Origin: Flavobacterium sp. GT3R68
GTDB lineage: Bacteria > Bacteroidota > Bacteroidia > Flavobacteriales > Flavobacteriaceae
Length of the DNA stretch: 64,000 nt
NCBI RefSeq assembly: GCF_007109225.1
Contig: NZ_VJZK01000001.1
Coordinates: 826,731 to 890,730 of the forward strand
Direction: 5' to 3'
The notes beneath the pieces were generated by a model. It ran no database searches, was not told the DNA's origin, and was given only the letters and a program-made list of their open reading frames with translations. Both the position numbers and the translations under genes were made by a program. Below, in pieces: positions 24,220 to 33,621 of this stretch (its first letter is position 1; each line of letters starts with the position of its first letter).

Positions 24220-26106
24220 ATGAAAAAACTATTACTTCTCATTATCTTTCTTTTTTCTAATTCGGTACTTTTTGCGCAAGCGAATACTTGTGTAGGAGCT
24301 TTTCCATTGTGTGAGGCTAACGGGAGCTCTTTTCCTAGTACGACCAATTCACCTGCGGCACAAGTTGGGCCGAACTATAGTTGTTTAGGATCACAACCGA
24401 ACCCAACCTGGTTTTATATGCAGATTGATGCCTCCGGGCCATTAAATTTTCAGATAAGCCAAACGGATAATGGTGGAGTAGCTAGAGATGTTGATTTTAT
24501 ATTGTATGGCCCTTTTGCTGATCCGGTGGCACCGTGTTCCGGACAACTTACCATTAATAATGTTGTGGGCTGCAGTTATTCTGCCTCTGCGGTCGAAACT
24601 TTTACAATGCCGAATGGAATTACAGGTCAGTTTTATCTAATGATGGTTACAAACTTTAGCAATCAGCCAGGTACTATCTTAATTACTCAGACAAATGTAG
24701 GGGCTCCGGGAGCTGGAACTATTAACTGTGGCGGTGTTGATGGCTTATCCACCCTTAACGCGTTTCTGGATAGTAATAATAATGGAACAAAAGAATTTGG
24801 AGAAGTTAATTTTCCTTTAGGACAATTCCATTACGAAATGAATAATGATAGTGTTGTGCACAATGTTATTTCGCCAACCGGTTTTTTTAATATCTATGAT
24901 ACTACATCTAATACATATGATTTGAGTTATTCTGTTGATCCTAATTATGCAGGATTTTATACTTCAAGCGCAACTTATATTGATGTTAATATTGCTACAG
25001 GAAGTCAAACGTACAATTTTCCCGTTACGGCTACACAACCTTATAATGATTTAAGCTTGGCTATTGCACCTATTGGACAACCAAGACCTGGTTTTACATA
25101 TCAAAATAAGATTGTATATGCAAATAATGGCAATCAGGTTGCTTCCGGAACGTTGACCTTCAACAAGGATGCGTTAGTTGCCATTACAGCAAATACACAA
25201 ACTGGTACTGTTTCGAACGCGAATGGCTTCACTTATAATTTTACCAATTTGCTTCCTTTTGAAGTACGAACAATGACGGTAACCATGCAGGTTCCAACCA
25301 TTCCAACGGTAACACTGGGTAATTATTTGGTAAATAATGCGTCTATTGCACCTTTAGCCGGAGAGGTTGTTTCCGGAAATAATACTTCAAATGCTACACA
25401 GATGATTGTCGGCTCCTATGATCCAAATGATAAAATGGAATCACACGGGGAACAAATTTTACATTCCGGCTTCACGTCAAATGATTATTTGTATTACACC
25501 ATCCGTTTTGAAAATACTGGAACTGCGAATGCTGTAAATTTGCGTGTTAATGATGTTTTAGATTCCAAATTGGACGAAACTTCCATAAAAATGATTAACG
25601 GAAGTCATGCGTATATGTTGGACAGAGTAGCGAATGATTTAACGTGGACATTTAACAATATCCAATTACCACCGGTATCTCAAAATCCTGCAGGTGGAAA
25701 AGGTTATGTAATGTTCAAAATAAAACCAAAACCAGGATATGCAGTAGGTGATGTTATTCCAAATACAGCTTCGATCTATTTTGACTTTAACCCGGCGATT
25801 GTCACCAATACGTTCCAAACCCGATTCGTAACCGTGTTGGGGGTAGATGAATTTGAAAATGGAAACTTTGTATTCTTTCCAAATCCGGTAAATGATATCG
25901 TCACCATTTCTCTAAAGAATAATTCGGATGCTATTGCAAATGTGATCGTGTATGATCTTATGGGGAAAGTGATTATGAGTAAAAAGACGCCTGATGCTAT
26001 GGCTATAGAAACTATAGACTTGTCAGCTGCTACAAACGGAATTTATTTCCTTGAAGTATCCACTACGAATAGTCTTAAAGTGGTGAAAAAATTGATGGTG
26101 AATTAA
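24220..26106 (+). CDS. Type IX secretion substrate with C-terminal sorting domain
   Basis: 628 residues. The signal peptide is MKKLLLLIIFLFSNSVLFAQ. An N-terminal beta-sandwich domain is followed by a DUF11/DUF7619-like segment (SYDPNDKMESHGEQI, YYTIRFENTGTANA, SIYFDFNPAIVTNTF; about 400-535). The C-terminal 75 residues form a type A sorting domain (FFPNPVNDIVTISL, NVIVYDLMGK, GIYFLEV, VVKKLMVN) that directs outer-membrane translocation by the Por/type IX system and is usually removed. It is the first chromosomal gene after the element, so it is probably the original downstream neighbour of tRNA-Asp. A terminator follows. The ligand or role is unknown. Confidence 0.9.
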   Translation: MKKLLLLIIFLFSNSVLFAQANTCVGAFPLCEANGSSFPSTTNSPAAQVGPNYSCLGSQPNPTWFYMQIDASGPLNFQISQTDNGGVARDVDFILYGPFADPVAPCSGQLTINNVVGCSYSASAVETFTMPNGITGQFYLMMVTNFSNQPGTILITQTNVGAPGAGTINCGGVDGLSTLNAFLDSNNNGTKEFGEVNFPLGQFHYEMNNDSVVHNVISPTGFFNIYDTTSNTYDLSYSVDPNYAGFYTSSATYIDVNIATGSQTYNFPVTATQPYNDLSLAIAPIGQPRPGFTYQNKIVYANNGNQVASGTLTFNKDALVAITANTQTGTVSNANGFTYNFTNLLPFEVRTMTVTMQVPTIPTVTLGNYLVNNASIAPLAGEVVSGNNTSNATQMIVGSYDPNDKMESHGEQILHSGFTSNDYLYYTIRFENTGTANAVNLRVNDVLDSKLDETSIKMINGSHAYMLDRVANDLTWTFNNIQLPPVSQNPAGGKGYVMFKIKPKPGYAVGDVIPNTASIYFDFNPAIVTNTFQTRFVTVLGVDEFENGNFVFFPNPVNDIVTISLKNNSDAIANVIVYDLMGKVIMSKKTPDAMAIETIDLSAATNGIYFLEVSTTNSLKVVKKLMVN

Positions 26107-26126
26107 TAATTCAATTTTTAATAAAT

Positions 26127-26156
26127 AAAAAGCCGTCGGAAGATGGCTTTTTTTAT
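26127..26156. terminator. Bidirectional terminator between 24220 and DUF456 genes
   Basis: AAAAAGCC and GGCTTTTT around a short loop. It ends at the stop of the minus-strand DUF456 gene and serves the plus-strand gene and perhaps the minus one. Confidence 0.8.
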
Positions 26157-26653
26157 GAAAATAAAATAGTCCTGTTTTCCCAGGCAATATAAAAAAACAG
26201 CACTAAATAAGAAACACAAACCATGGTTTTGATGAAGGTCGACGCCAAAAATCCAATAAAGGAACCGACGGCCGCTTTGAAAGCCTGTTTTTTATCTTGC
26301 GAGTTGTAAATCAGCTCACCAATAAAAGCCCCAACAAATGGTCCAAGGATAAAACCAATCGGCGGAAAAAATAAACCCAACACCAACCCGATATTCGTTC
26401 CCCAAACCCCATATTTGGTGCCTCCAAAATGTTTGGTGCCTTTTGCCGGAATCGTATAATCCAGAATCGTAACGATAATAGTGATCAGCAGCGTAATGCC
26501 CAACACCCAATAGTTCGCTGTAACAGTATTTGTGTAATACAATAACAGTAATCCAATCCAGCTGATCGACGGGCCAGGTAAAATCGGCAAAAAACTGCCG
26601 ACGATTCCAATAAGCATACAGGCGAATCCAATAAGTAACAAGGCTAAATCCAT
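26153..26653 (-). CDS. DUF456 membrane protein
   Basis: 166 residues, almost entirely hydrophobic. It has four or more membrane segments and the Gly/Pro-rich loops typical of DUF456: LIGIVGSFLPILPGPSISWIG near the start and GTKYGVWGTNIGLVLG and GPFVGAFIGEL in the middle. Length fits the family. The function of DUF456 is not established; the repeated GxxxG loops resemble channel or small-transporter folds. It is transcribed divergently from the lipoprotein at 26731, with 77 bp between them. Confidence 0.88.
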   Translation of the reverse strand: MDLALLLIGFACMLIGIVGSFLPILPGPSISWIGLLLLYYTNTVTANYWVLGITLLITIIVTILDYTIPAKGTKHFGGTKYGVWGTNIGLVLGLFFPPIGFILGPFVGAFIGELIYNSQDKKQAFKAAVGSFIGFLASTFIKTMVCVSYLVLFFYIAWENRTILFS

Positions 26654-26730
26654 AAATTAATTTTTAGTATTTTTGAAAAATTAAAATGTAATTTTATATC
26701 CATCGAAACGCATGGGTTTCTGTAACGAAT

Positions 26731-27213
26731 ATGAGAAAAATAATTCTAATAACACCGCTGCTGGCTTTACTTTTTACCTCCTGTCAGTACTTTGATAAGC
26801 GCGTTCCGTCAAAGGATGAATTATTGGAGAAAGAATTAAAATCCATCAATTGGAACGAAGTGGATGAATTTCCGTCCATCGCCGAATGTGAAAAGATTAA
26901 GGATGAGGCGATGCGAAAGCAATGTTTCTTTGAGTTTCTGACCCAAACCATTCAGCAAAAATTAAGTATCGATACCCTTGCAATTTTGTATCCGGAACTG
27001 GACACTATTGATGTCAAAGTGACGATTTATCCAGACGCGACCATGCAATTTGAGCCTCAATTCCCTAAAGATTCCGTCGCATATGATACCATTAAAATTG
27101 ACAGTATTCTTCATGCCCGTTTAGTCGATTTCCCGAAAGTCAACCCTGCTATCAAAAGAGGAATTCCGGTGAAAACCCAATTCGTTTTGCCGGTTATCTT
27201 AAAAGTAGAATAA
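26731..27213 (+). CDS. Lipoprotein with weak TonB-like C-terminus
   Basis: 160 residues with lipoprotein signal (LLALLFTSC, Cys near 18). The N-terminal part has a conserved-looking ECEKIKDEAMRKQCFFEF with two Cys, probably disulfide-bonded. The end (PAIKRGIPVKTQFVLPVILKVE, split as PAIKRGIPVKTQF and LPVILKVE) resembles the final strand of TonB C-terminal domains, as in many flavobacterial periplasmic proteins. No TonB membrane anchor is present. Function unknown. Confidence 0.68.
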   Translation: MRKIILITPLLALLFTSCQYFDKRVPSKDELLEKELKSINWNEVDEFPSIAECEKIKDEAMRKQCFFEFLTQTIQQKLSIDTLAILYPELDTIDVKVTIYPDATMQFEPQFPKDSVAYDTIKIDSILHARLVDFPKVNPAIKRGIPVKTQFVLPVILKVE

Positions 27214-27218
27214 TTTTC

Positions 27219-27302
27219 AGGAGCTATTTCCCGCTCTCCGTTGCAATCTTTTTATCTCGTTAAAAAACGAGTAAAAAGGATTTCCACTTTTATCGGGGCT
27301 AA
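27219..27302 (+). repeat. Structured interspersed repeat, copy C
   Basis: About 84 bp starting AGGAGCTATTTCCCGCT and ending TTTATCGGGGCTAA. The central hairpin is CTCGTT-AAAA-AACGAG, extended by TCTTTTTA against TAAAAAGG with one bulged T. It has the same ends as copies A and B but an unrelated stem that still pairs. It lies between convergent genes. Confidence 0.75.
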
Positions 27303-27309
27303 GATTTAT

Positions 27310-28443
27310 CTAAAGTTTAAACTTCCGGCCTTTCCATTCATACTTTCCAAACATCGTATATAATGCCACAGAAGTACTGAAAAAAGGGTACAATAAACTG
27401 CTGATTACCGGAAACAGGAATTTCCCTTTATTCAAAAACCGATTGGTTTGTATCAATAAAACCATATCGATCGTAAATTTTACTATGAATAAAATCGCAA
27501 GATGTTCCCAAGGCAACAGGTGAAATAAACAAAATACCAACGTAACCAACAGACTCAAATTCCCAAAGAATACGGCCATCGCCAAAATCTCCCCATATTC
27601 ACTTTGATACGAAGTCGTTTTAGACGCCCAACGTACCCTTTGATGAAACAGCGATTTCCAATTGTTCAATGGTTCCGTACGCACAATAGCCGAATCCGAT
27701 TTCAGATAATGAACCTTATCCGGGAATTGTGCCGCAGCTTTCTGAAGTAAAAATACATCATCACCACTGGCGATTGCCGAATTTCCTTTGAAGCCATCCA
27801 ATTCCTGGAACAATTTTTTAGTGTAAGCGAAGTTCGCCCCGTTGCAGATAAAACTCTTCTGAAGTCCAAAACTTCCGATGGTAACACCCTGAAGGCTCAT
27901 TAAATCCATCTGCTGGAAACGGTGTAAAAAGGAGCGTTTACCGTTATAAGTCACCGGGCCTGCAATCATCGAAACGTCATGATTCTGTATATAACTATCC
28001 AAAGTCAGCAGCCAATTCGAATCCACGGTACAATCGGCATCAGTCGTTATAATCCATTGATTTTTAATAATCGGGATTGCCCGCGAAATGGCGTCTTTTT
28101 TTGGGGAATTTGAAATGCGTACATTCTCTAAAACCGTCGTATGGAAAAGTCCATGCTCCATGCGCCATTTGGTAATCACTTTAGCAGATTGATCTTCAGA
28201 ATCATCATCTATAAAGATAAATTCAAAGAGGTTTTTGGGATAATCCAAATGGGAAAAACTCTGTAAGAGTTGAGGTAAATAATGCTCTTCATTACGAAAA
28301 GGAATAATAATGGAGAAAGTGGTTTTGGGATGCACTTCAGACTTTTTAAATGTTTTTACCTTTGGGAAACCATAAATCAATCCGATTATAAAAAGGATAT
28401 ATATCAGGACATTCAGATAGAGCAGTATTGTTATTGCTTCCAT
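27310..28443 (-). CDS. Family 2 glycosyltransferase, membrane-bound
   Basis: 377 residues. An N-terminal membrane helix is followed by a GT-A domain: SIIIPFRNEEHYLPQLLQS, FIDDDSEDQS, the DxD-type metal site TTDADCTVD, and the acceptor/processive-type motif HQRVRWASK near 270. Several hydrophobic helices end the protein. It transfers a sugar from a nucleotide donor to a lipid or polysaccharide at the inner membrane; the acceptor cannot be read. It overlaps the upstream flippase-like gene by 13 bp, so the two are coupled and may act on the same lipid (inference). Confidence 0.9.
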   Translation of the reverse strand: MEAITILLYLNVLIYILFIIGLIYGFPKVKTFKKSEVHPKTTFSIIIPFRNEEHYLPQLLQSFSHLDYPKNLFEFIFIDDDSEDQSAKVITKWRMEHGLFHTTVLENVRISNSPKKDAISRAIPIIKNQWIITTDADCTVDSNWLLTLDSYIQNHDVSMIAGPVTYNGKRSFLHRFQQMDLMSLQGVTIGSFGLQKSFICNGANFAYTKKLFQELDGFKGNSAIASGDDVFLLQKAAAQFPDKVHYLKSDSAIVRTEPLNNWKSLFHQRVRWASKTTSYQSEYGEILAMAVFFGNLSLLVTLVFCLFHLLPWEHLAILFIVKFTIDMVLLIQTNRFLNKGKFLFPVISSLLYPFFSTSVALYTMFGKYEWKGRKFKL

Positions 28444-29375
28444 TTCGATTTAAAATTAAGTACAAAATAACTTCCTATAACGACGGGTAAAACCACGTTC
28501 AAAAACCACATCAAGGTACTGATAAAAACCACAATCCATTCGTTGACCCCCAATAATCCAAAGAAATACACCGCGACGCTTCCCTTTACGGCAAAATCCA
28601 AAAACTGGAAAGTCGGCAAGGACGAAGCTAAAAAATAGACGGCAAAAATAGTAGCCATCAATATCAGATACGGCAATTCCACATCAAAAGCCCGAAATAA
28701 AAAGTAATATTGATGCGAAAAAACCAAATAACGTCCAATCGCCAATACAATGTTTTTCTGATGAATCGGCTTCGGGATGGCGTTAATCCTGTGAATGATT
28801 TTCTCAATCGAATAGCCTTTTATGGTCATTTTTTTGGCTAAAAATAAAACACCCAGTCCCACAAGTAAACCTCCAAAAAGAATCACAACCGTTCGGGTGG
28901 TAATTACATTAAAATTGGCATTGAAATACAAAAGCCCGAAAATCCCCAACACAATAGTCAGCAGCATTTGGATTCCATTGCAGATCAGGTTCAGGAAGAT
29001 GATTTTCTTGGTTTCCGATTTCTCAAAAAACAATGCTTTTCCGGCATATTCGCCTAAACCATTCGGTGTGAAAAGAGCCGCAGTAAGTGCACCCAATACT
29101 TGTTTGGTAGCATCACCCACGGATATTTTCTGAATAACGCCTACCAGATTCTGCCATTTCAATATTTCCAGATAACGGTTGAGGACACTCAGAAACAGGA
29201 TAAACAAAATCCCTAATACCGACTGGTTTTTTTTGAATTTTTCAGCAAAAAGCGCCCAGTCCAATTTATCATTATGGGCTAATTGATTGTATATAAAATA
29301 AAATGCTCCGCCAACCACCAAAAGTTTGGCGACAAGAATAAGGAATTGTTTAGCTTTGTCGGATATTGAAATCAT
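28431..29375 (-). CDS. Lysylphosphatidylglycerol synthase TM-region/UPF0104-like membrane protein
   Basis: 314 residues from the ATG at 29375; an upstream ATG at 29405 would run into the ruvC start and gives a poorer N-terminus. There are about eight transmembrane helices with the LPG_synthase_TM pattern: [31 protein letters not shown] near the conserved GxxGE, and [15 protein letters not shown]. Such proteins lack the aminoacyltransferase domain and are thought to move or modify polyprenyl lipids. The downstream glycosyltransferase overlaps it. Divergent from ruvC with only 23 bp between the starts. Confidence 0.8.
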   Translation of the reverse strand: MISISDKAKQFLILVAKLLVVGGAFYFIYNQLAHNDKLDWALFAEKFKKNQSVLGILFILFLSVLNRYLEILKWQNLVGVIQKISVGDATKQVLGALTAALFTPNGLGEYAGKALFFEKSETKKIIFLNLICNGIQMLLTIVLGIFGLLYFNANFNVITTRTVVILFGGLLVGLGVLFLAKKMTIKGYSIEKIIHRINAIPKPIHQKNIVLAIGRYLVFSHQYYFLFRAFDVELPYLILMATIFAVYFLASSLPTFQFLDFAVKGSVAVYFFGLLGVNEWIVVFISTLMWFLNVVLPVVIGSYFVLNFKSKWKQ

Positions 29376-29398
29376 TGTTGCAAAATAACAAATTAAAA

Positions 29399-29953
29399 TT
29401 GGCAAACGAACGCATCATATTAGGAATCGACCCCGGAACGACGATTATGGGTTTTGGATTGATAAAGGTCATCAATAAAAAAATGGAATTCCTGCAGCTC
29501 AACGAATTGCAGTTATCCAAATATGACAACCATTATCAAAAACTAAAAATCATTTTCGAGCGCACCATTGAATTGATCGACACGCACAATCCGGATGAAA
29601 TCGCGATTGAAGCGCCTTTCTTTGGCAAAAACGTACAATCAATGCTAAAGTTAGGACGTGCACAAGGTGTCGCGATGGCGGCAGGATTGTCGAGAGATAT
29701 CCCGATTACTGAGTACGAACCCAAGAAGATAAAAATGGCCATTACCGGAAACGGAAACGCCAGCAAAGAGCAGGTTGCCAAAATGCTGCAACAATTGTTA
29801 GGATTAAAGGAACTACCAAAAAATCTCGACAGTACCGATGGATTGGCGGCAGCCGTTTGTCATTTTTTCAACTCCGGAAAAGTGGTTGGCGAAAAGAGTT
29901 ATTCCGGATGGGATGCCTTTGTGAAACAGAATGAGGAAAGAGTAAAGAAATGA
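29399..29953 (+). CDS. ruvC: Holliday junction resolvase RuvC
   Basis: 184 residues if translation starts at TTG 29399, giving (M)[14 protein letters not shown], the usual flavobacterial N-terminus; the frame runs 33 nt further upstream to another TTG but that would intrude on the divergent gene. Catalytic acidic residues are seen in [24 protein letters not shown] and the C-terminal [14 protein letters not shown]. RuvC cuts Holliday junctions with RuvAB during recombinational repair. Length fits the family. The use of TTG may lower expression. Confidence 0.95.
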   Translation: MANERIILGIDPGTTIMGFGLIKVINKKMEFLQLNELQLSKYDNHYQKLKIIFERTIELIDTHNPDEIAIEAPFFGKNVQSMLKLGRAQGVAMAAGLSRDIPITEYEPKKIKMAITGNGNASKEQVAKMLQQLLGLKELPKNLDSTDGLAAAVCHFFNSGKVVGEKSYSGWDAFVKQNEERVKK

Positions 29954-29987
29954 TTACTTTTGCCGAAACACCTACATCAATAATTTT

Positions 29988-30845
29988 ATGAAATTCTTTA
30001 AATTTTTAAGTGCATTATTAATAATAGCTACATTGTTTTCGTGTTCTTCTGATGGTGCAGATTCTGGAGCAGGTGCAGATTTTTTTAATCTGACCTATAA
30101 CGGTCAAACAAAAAACGTTACTAATTGGCAAGGTATAAAACATGGAGATTTTATTGATGTATATGGAACTACAGATGGAACTACAGGATTAGGGATTGAT
30201 TTTAAATTCAATATTTACGGGAATCTATACAAAGCATATACTTTTCCAACCATAGAATCGAGTCCTTTCTCTGTAAAAGTGGTGTCTGACCATTTCAGTG
30301 CCAATACTTTTACTTTTCAACTAATTGAACTAAATGCCACAGACAAAACAATAAGAGTAAATTATGAAGGAAAAGTTTATGATGATAAATTTAATCATAC
30401 GTCCAATTTCGCGGTCGTTAAGGGTTCATTTAAAGTCACATATGTTGAAGCGCAGTCAGTAATGAATGATTTGGGAACCTACGCAGAACTAAACGGACAA
30501 GCTTGGCATGGATTGGCATTTACGACCTATAATACAAGTAACTCCACGGTTCTAAATGTAAAAAATGATAGCGAGTACGAAATAGGCATTTCATATCCTT
30601 CCAATGCACCAGTTACGGGTACTTTTGCTTTTACAAGTAATGCTGATGATAATAGAATTAAATTTTCAAAATATGAAGTTGCAACACATTCTCTTATCGA
30701 ATATAACGTTAATGGGACGATAACGTATACTAGAGCAAACAATAATAATGTTGAGGGAATTTTTAACTTAATAGCGACCCATCCCACAAACGGCTCTACC
30801 ATTACAATAACAAACGGAACTTTTAGTGAAAGCTCAACCATCTAA
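29988..30845 (+). CDS. Lipoprotein of unknown function
   Basis: 285 residues with signal and lipobox (LLIIATLFSC, Cys near 19), followed by an acidic SSDGADSGAGAD linker. The rest is beta-rich with repeated T/N-rich strands (VNYEGKVYDDKFN, GTITYTRANNN), suggesting a jelly-roll or sandwich exposed at the cell surface. A strong terminator follows and abuts the hemW start. No family recognised. Confidence 0.75.
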   Translation: MKFFKFLSALLIIATLFSCSSDGADSGAGADFFNLTYNGQTKNVTNWQGIKHGDFIDVYGTTDGTTGLGIDFKFNIYGNLYKAYTFPTIESSPFSVKVVSDHFSANTFTFQLIELNATDKTIRVNYEGKVYDDKFNHTSNFAVVKGSFKVTYVEAQSVMNDLGTYAELNGQAWHGLAFTTYNTSNSTVLNVKNDSEYEIGISYPSNAPVTGTFAFTSNADDNRIKFSKYEVATHSLIEYNVNGTITYTRANNNNVEGIFNLIATHPTNGSTITITNGTFSESSTI

Positions 30846-30859
30846 TTAATTAAAAAAAC

Positions 30860-30882
30860 GGGCTGGCTATCAGCCCTTTTTT
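30860..30882 (+). terminator. Terminator directly before the hemW start codon
   Basis: GGGCTG-GCTAT-CAGCCC then TTTTTT, ending one base before the hemW ATG at 30883. It must end the lipoprotein transcript, yet leaves no room for a separate hemW promoter or ribosome site downstream. Confidence 0.85.
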
Positions 30883-32016
30883 ATGGCAGGAATCTACATC
30901 CATATCCCATTTTGCAAGCAGGCATGTCATTACTGCGACTTTCATTTCTCGACTTCGATGAAAAAGAAAGACGAGATGGTTCTGGCCTTGGCCAAAGAAT
31001 TGCAGCTCCGTAAAAGTGAGTTTGAAAATGAGACAGTAGAGACTATTTATTTCGGTGGAGGAACGCCGTCAGTTTTAACTTCAGACGAAATCAATTTTCT
31101 GATAGAGGAGGTTTATCAAAATTTTTCTGTTTCTGATAATCCTGAAATTACGCTTGAGGCCAATCCCGATGATTTGTCATTTGAGAAAATACAGGAACTC
31201 TCCAAATCTAAAATTAACCGTCTCAGCATCGGGATCCAATCTTTTTTCGAAGATGATCTGAAAATGATGAACCGCGCTCATAATGCCGAAGAAGCCAAAC
31301 AATGTCTTACCCAAGCGACCAAACATTTTGATAATATTTCTATTGATTTGATATATGGGATGCCGGGTATGAGCAACGAAAAATGGAAACAAAATATCCA
31401 AACGGCATTGTCTTTCGGGATTCCCCATATTTCAAGTTATGCATTAACGGTGGAGCCCAAAACAGCCTTAGCCCAATTTATCCAAAAAGGAATCATCCCG
31501 GCTCCCAAAGATGAAGTCGCTCACGAACATTTCATGATTTTGGTCGAAACCCTGGAAGCAAACGGTTTTATACATTACGAGTTATCCAATTTCGGAAAGG
31601 AGAATTATTTTTCGAGAAACAATTCGGCCTACTGGTTAGGAAAAAAATATTTGGGTATCGGACCTTCAGCGCACAGTTACGACGGGATTTCCCGAAGTTG
31701 GAATATTTCCAATAATGGTTTGTACCTGAAATCGATTCAGGAAAATCAACTGCCAAAAGAATCCGAAATTTTATCGAAAACAGACCGTTACAATGAATAT
31801 GTAATGACGGGCTTGCGAACCATTTGGGGTGTTTCGTTGGAAAGGATCCGAAATGAATTTGGCGAGGAATATCTGGATTGTATGATGCAAAATGCCAAAC
31901 AATACCTCGAGAGCGAAAAACTGATGGTCGAAAATGATGTTTTGCAAACGACAAAAAAAGGAAAATTTTTCAGTGATGGAATCGCCAGTGACCTATTTTG
32001 GTTAAATTTGGAGTAA
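30883..32016 (+). CDS. hemW: Radical SAM heme chaperone HemW
   Basis: 377 residues. The radical SAM cluster is CKQACHYC (Cys 11, 15, 18) after IYIHIPF, then FGGGTPSVL, the Glu-containing EANPDDLS and RLSIGIQSFF, and a C-terminal HemW extension (ERIRNEFGEEY). It has the family length and the HemW-type CxxxCxxCxF (F20) seen in heme chaperones, rather than the four-cysteine HemN site. HemW inserts heme into target enzymes. The ATG is the conserved start (MAGIYIHIPFC) and touches the preceding terminator. First of a four-gene overlapping cluster. Confidence 0.93.
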   Translation: MAGIYIHIPFCKQACHYCDFHFSTSMKKKDEMVLALAKELQLRKSEFENETVETIYFGGGTPSVLTSDEINFLIEEVYQNFSVSDNPEITLEANPDDLSFEKIQELSKSKINRLSIGIQSFFEDDLKMMNRAHNAEEAKQCLTQATKHFDNISIDLIYGMPGMSNEKWKQNIQTALSFGIPHISSYALTVEPKTALAQFIQKGIIPAPKDEVAHEHFMILVETLEANGFIHYELSNFGKENYFSRNNSAYWLGKKYLGIGPSAHSYDGISRSWNISNNGLYLKSIQENQLPKESEILSKTDRYNEYVMTGLRTIWGVSLERIRNEFGEEYLDCMMQNAKQYLESEKLMVENDVLQTTKKGKFFSDGIASDLFWLNLE

Positions 32017-32027
32017 AATTCCAAATC

Positions 32028-32792
32028 TTGAAAGCAACGATTCAACACAACAATCAAACTCTAGAAGTCGATTTCTCAAAACCCATCGACATTTCGATTT
32101 CGTTGACCAATACCGATGCCAATCCTATAGCGTGGTATATCGAAAAACCGATGATTGAACCCGTTCGGTTTGGCGATTGGATCGGAAAGGTTTCGGAAGG
32201 AAGTTCTTCGACCAATTTCAATAATATCTTTTTCAATCCTCACGGACATGGAACCCATACGGAATGCCTGGGCCATATTACCCGCCAATTTTACAGCATC
32301 AATCAATCCCTGAAACAGTTTTTCTTTTTGGCAGAATTGGTTTCGGTAACCCCGGAAGTGCAAGGCGACGATTTGGTAATTACCAAAATGCAGATTGAAA
32401 AAGCGTTAAACGGAAAAAAACCGGAAGCTATTGTGATCCGGACGCGGCCAAACGGGAATGATAAACTATCCAAAAAATATTCGAACACCAATCCGCCTTA
32501 TCTCGAAGAAGGGGCCGCCACTTTCATTCGTGAAATCGGAATTTACCATTTACTGATAGATTTGCCCAGCGTTGACAAAGAACATGACGAAGGGAGGTTA
32601 TTGGCTCATAAAGCATTTTGGAACGTGACAGATGTCAATGATTTGAATGATGATGCACGGCATGATGCAACGATTACCGAATTGGTTTTTGTGGCCAATG
32701 AAATAAAAGATGGCAGTTATCTGCTGAATCTGCAAATGGCTTCTTTTGAAAACGATGCCAGTCCAAGCAAACCGATTTTATATCAAATATGA
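32028..32792 (+). CDS. Cyclase family protein (kynurenine formamidase-like hydrolase)
   Basis: 254 residues from TTG 32028, giving MKATIQHNNQT; another TTG at 31998 would overlap hemW. The metal-binding signature HxHGTHxE appears as NPHGHGTHTECLGH (near 75), with further pieces AIVIRTRP and HLLIDLPSVDKEHD. Known members are metal-dependent hydrolases such as arylformamidase; here Glu replaces the usual Asp of HGTHxD. Substrate unknown. Its stop overlaps the ATG of the acetyltransferase gene. Confidence 0.85.
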   Translation: MKATIQHNNQTLEVDFSKPIDISISLTNTDANPIAWYIEKPMIEPVRFGDWIGKVSEGSSSTNFNNIFFNPHGHGTHTECLGHITRQFYSINQSLKQFFFLAELVSVTPEVQGDDLVITKMQIEKALNGKKPEAIVIRTRPNGNDKLSKKYSNTNPPYLEEGAATFIREIGIYHLLIDLPSVDKEHDEGRLLAHKAFWNVTDVNDLNDDARHDATITELVFVANEIKDGSYLLNLQMASFENDASPSKPILYQI

Positions 32793-33190
32793 TAATTGTT
32801 TCTACCGATAAAAATAAACTGGATATCCCTTTTATCCAAAACTTCCTGAAAGATGTCTACTGGGCCGCCGGACGGACAATTGACGAAGTACAGACCACAA
32901 TTGATAACTCCTTTTGTTTCGGAATCTATCTGGATGATAAACAAATTGGTTTTTCCAGGGTAATTACGGATTACGTGGTTTTCGCTTATCTGATGGATGT
33001 TTTTATTGCCGAGGAACATCGCGGAAACGGCTATTCGTCCATTTTAATTGAGGCGATGATGACCGAACCAGAACTGCAAGAAGTTAAAATCTGGCGGTTG
33101 GCTACTTCGGATGCCCACTTTCTGTATCGGAAATTTGGCTTCAATCCATTGGCACACCCTGAAAAATTAATGGAAAAAATCTGTATATGA
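32789..33190 (+). CDS. GNAT family N-acetyltransferase
   Basis: 133 residues. The acetyl-CoA site is VFIAEEHRGNGYSSILIEAMM (split as VFIAEEHRGNGYSS and ILIEAMM), matching R/QxxGxG/A, and the C-terminal LATSDAHFLYRKFGFNPL is the usual motif B region. Starts within the stop of the cyclase gene (ATGA) and ends within the start of the YjbR gene, so it is translated as part of the hemW cluster. Substrate unknown. Confidence 0.88.
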   Translation: MIIVSTDKNKLDIPFIQNFLKDVYWAAGRTIDEVQTTIDNSFCFGIYLDDKQIGFSRVITDYVVFAYLMDVFIAEEHRGNGYSSILIEAMMTEPELQEVKIWRLATSDAHFLYRKFGFNPLAHPEKLMEKICI

Positions 33191-33558
33191 ACATAGAGAC
33201 TTATTTCGAATACTGCCTTTCCAAAAAAGGAGTTACCGAACATTTCCCATTTGATGAAGATACTTTGGTGTTTAAAGTGGGCGGTAAAATGTTTGCCCTG
33301 TCTTCACTAAGAGGATGGGAAAACGGGAATCCGTCGACGAATTTAAAATGTGATCCGGATCGGGCCGAAGAATTGCGGGCACAATATGATGATATCAAAC
33401 CGGGTTACCACATGAGTAAAATCCATTGGAACACCGTTGATGTAAACCGTGACGTACCGGATTCATTTGTGAGGGAACTGATTGATCATTCGTATGATTT
33501 GGTTTTCAAAAGTTTAACTAAAAAAATACAAAACGAAATTATCGAATTATCGAATTAG
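33187..33558 (+). CDS. MmcQ/YjbR family protein
   Basis: 123 residues, the normal family size. It starts MNIETYFEYCLSKKGVTEHF, followed by the core strand-turn FKVGGKMFALSSL and the C-terminal HMSKIHWNTVDV and LIDHSYDLVFKSL. YjbR proteins have a CyaY-like fold and are annotated as DNA-binding without a firm role. ATGA overlap with the acetyltransferase gene. Last gene of the overlapping cluster. Confidence 0.9.
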   Translation: MNIETYFEYCLSKKGVTEHFPFDEDTLVFKVGGKMFALSSLRGWENGNPSTNLKCDPDRAEELRAQYDDIKPGYHMSKIHWNTVDVNRDVPDSFVRELIDHSYDLVFKSLTKKIQNEIIELSN

Positions 33559-33621
33559 GCATTACTTTTGCGGTGCCATTGCAAATAAATAACAAACAGC
33601 CCTGAATTAATTCAGCATAAG

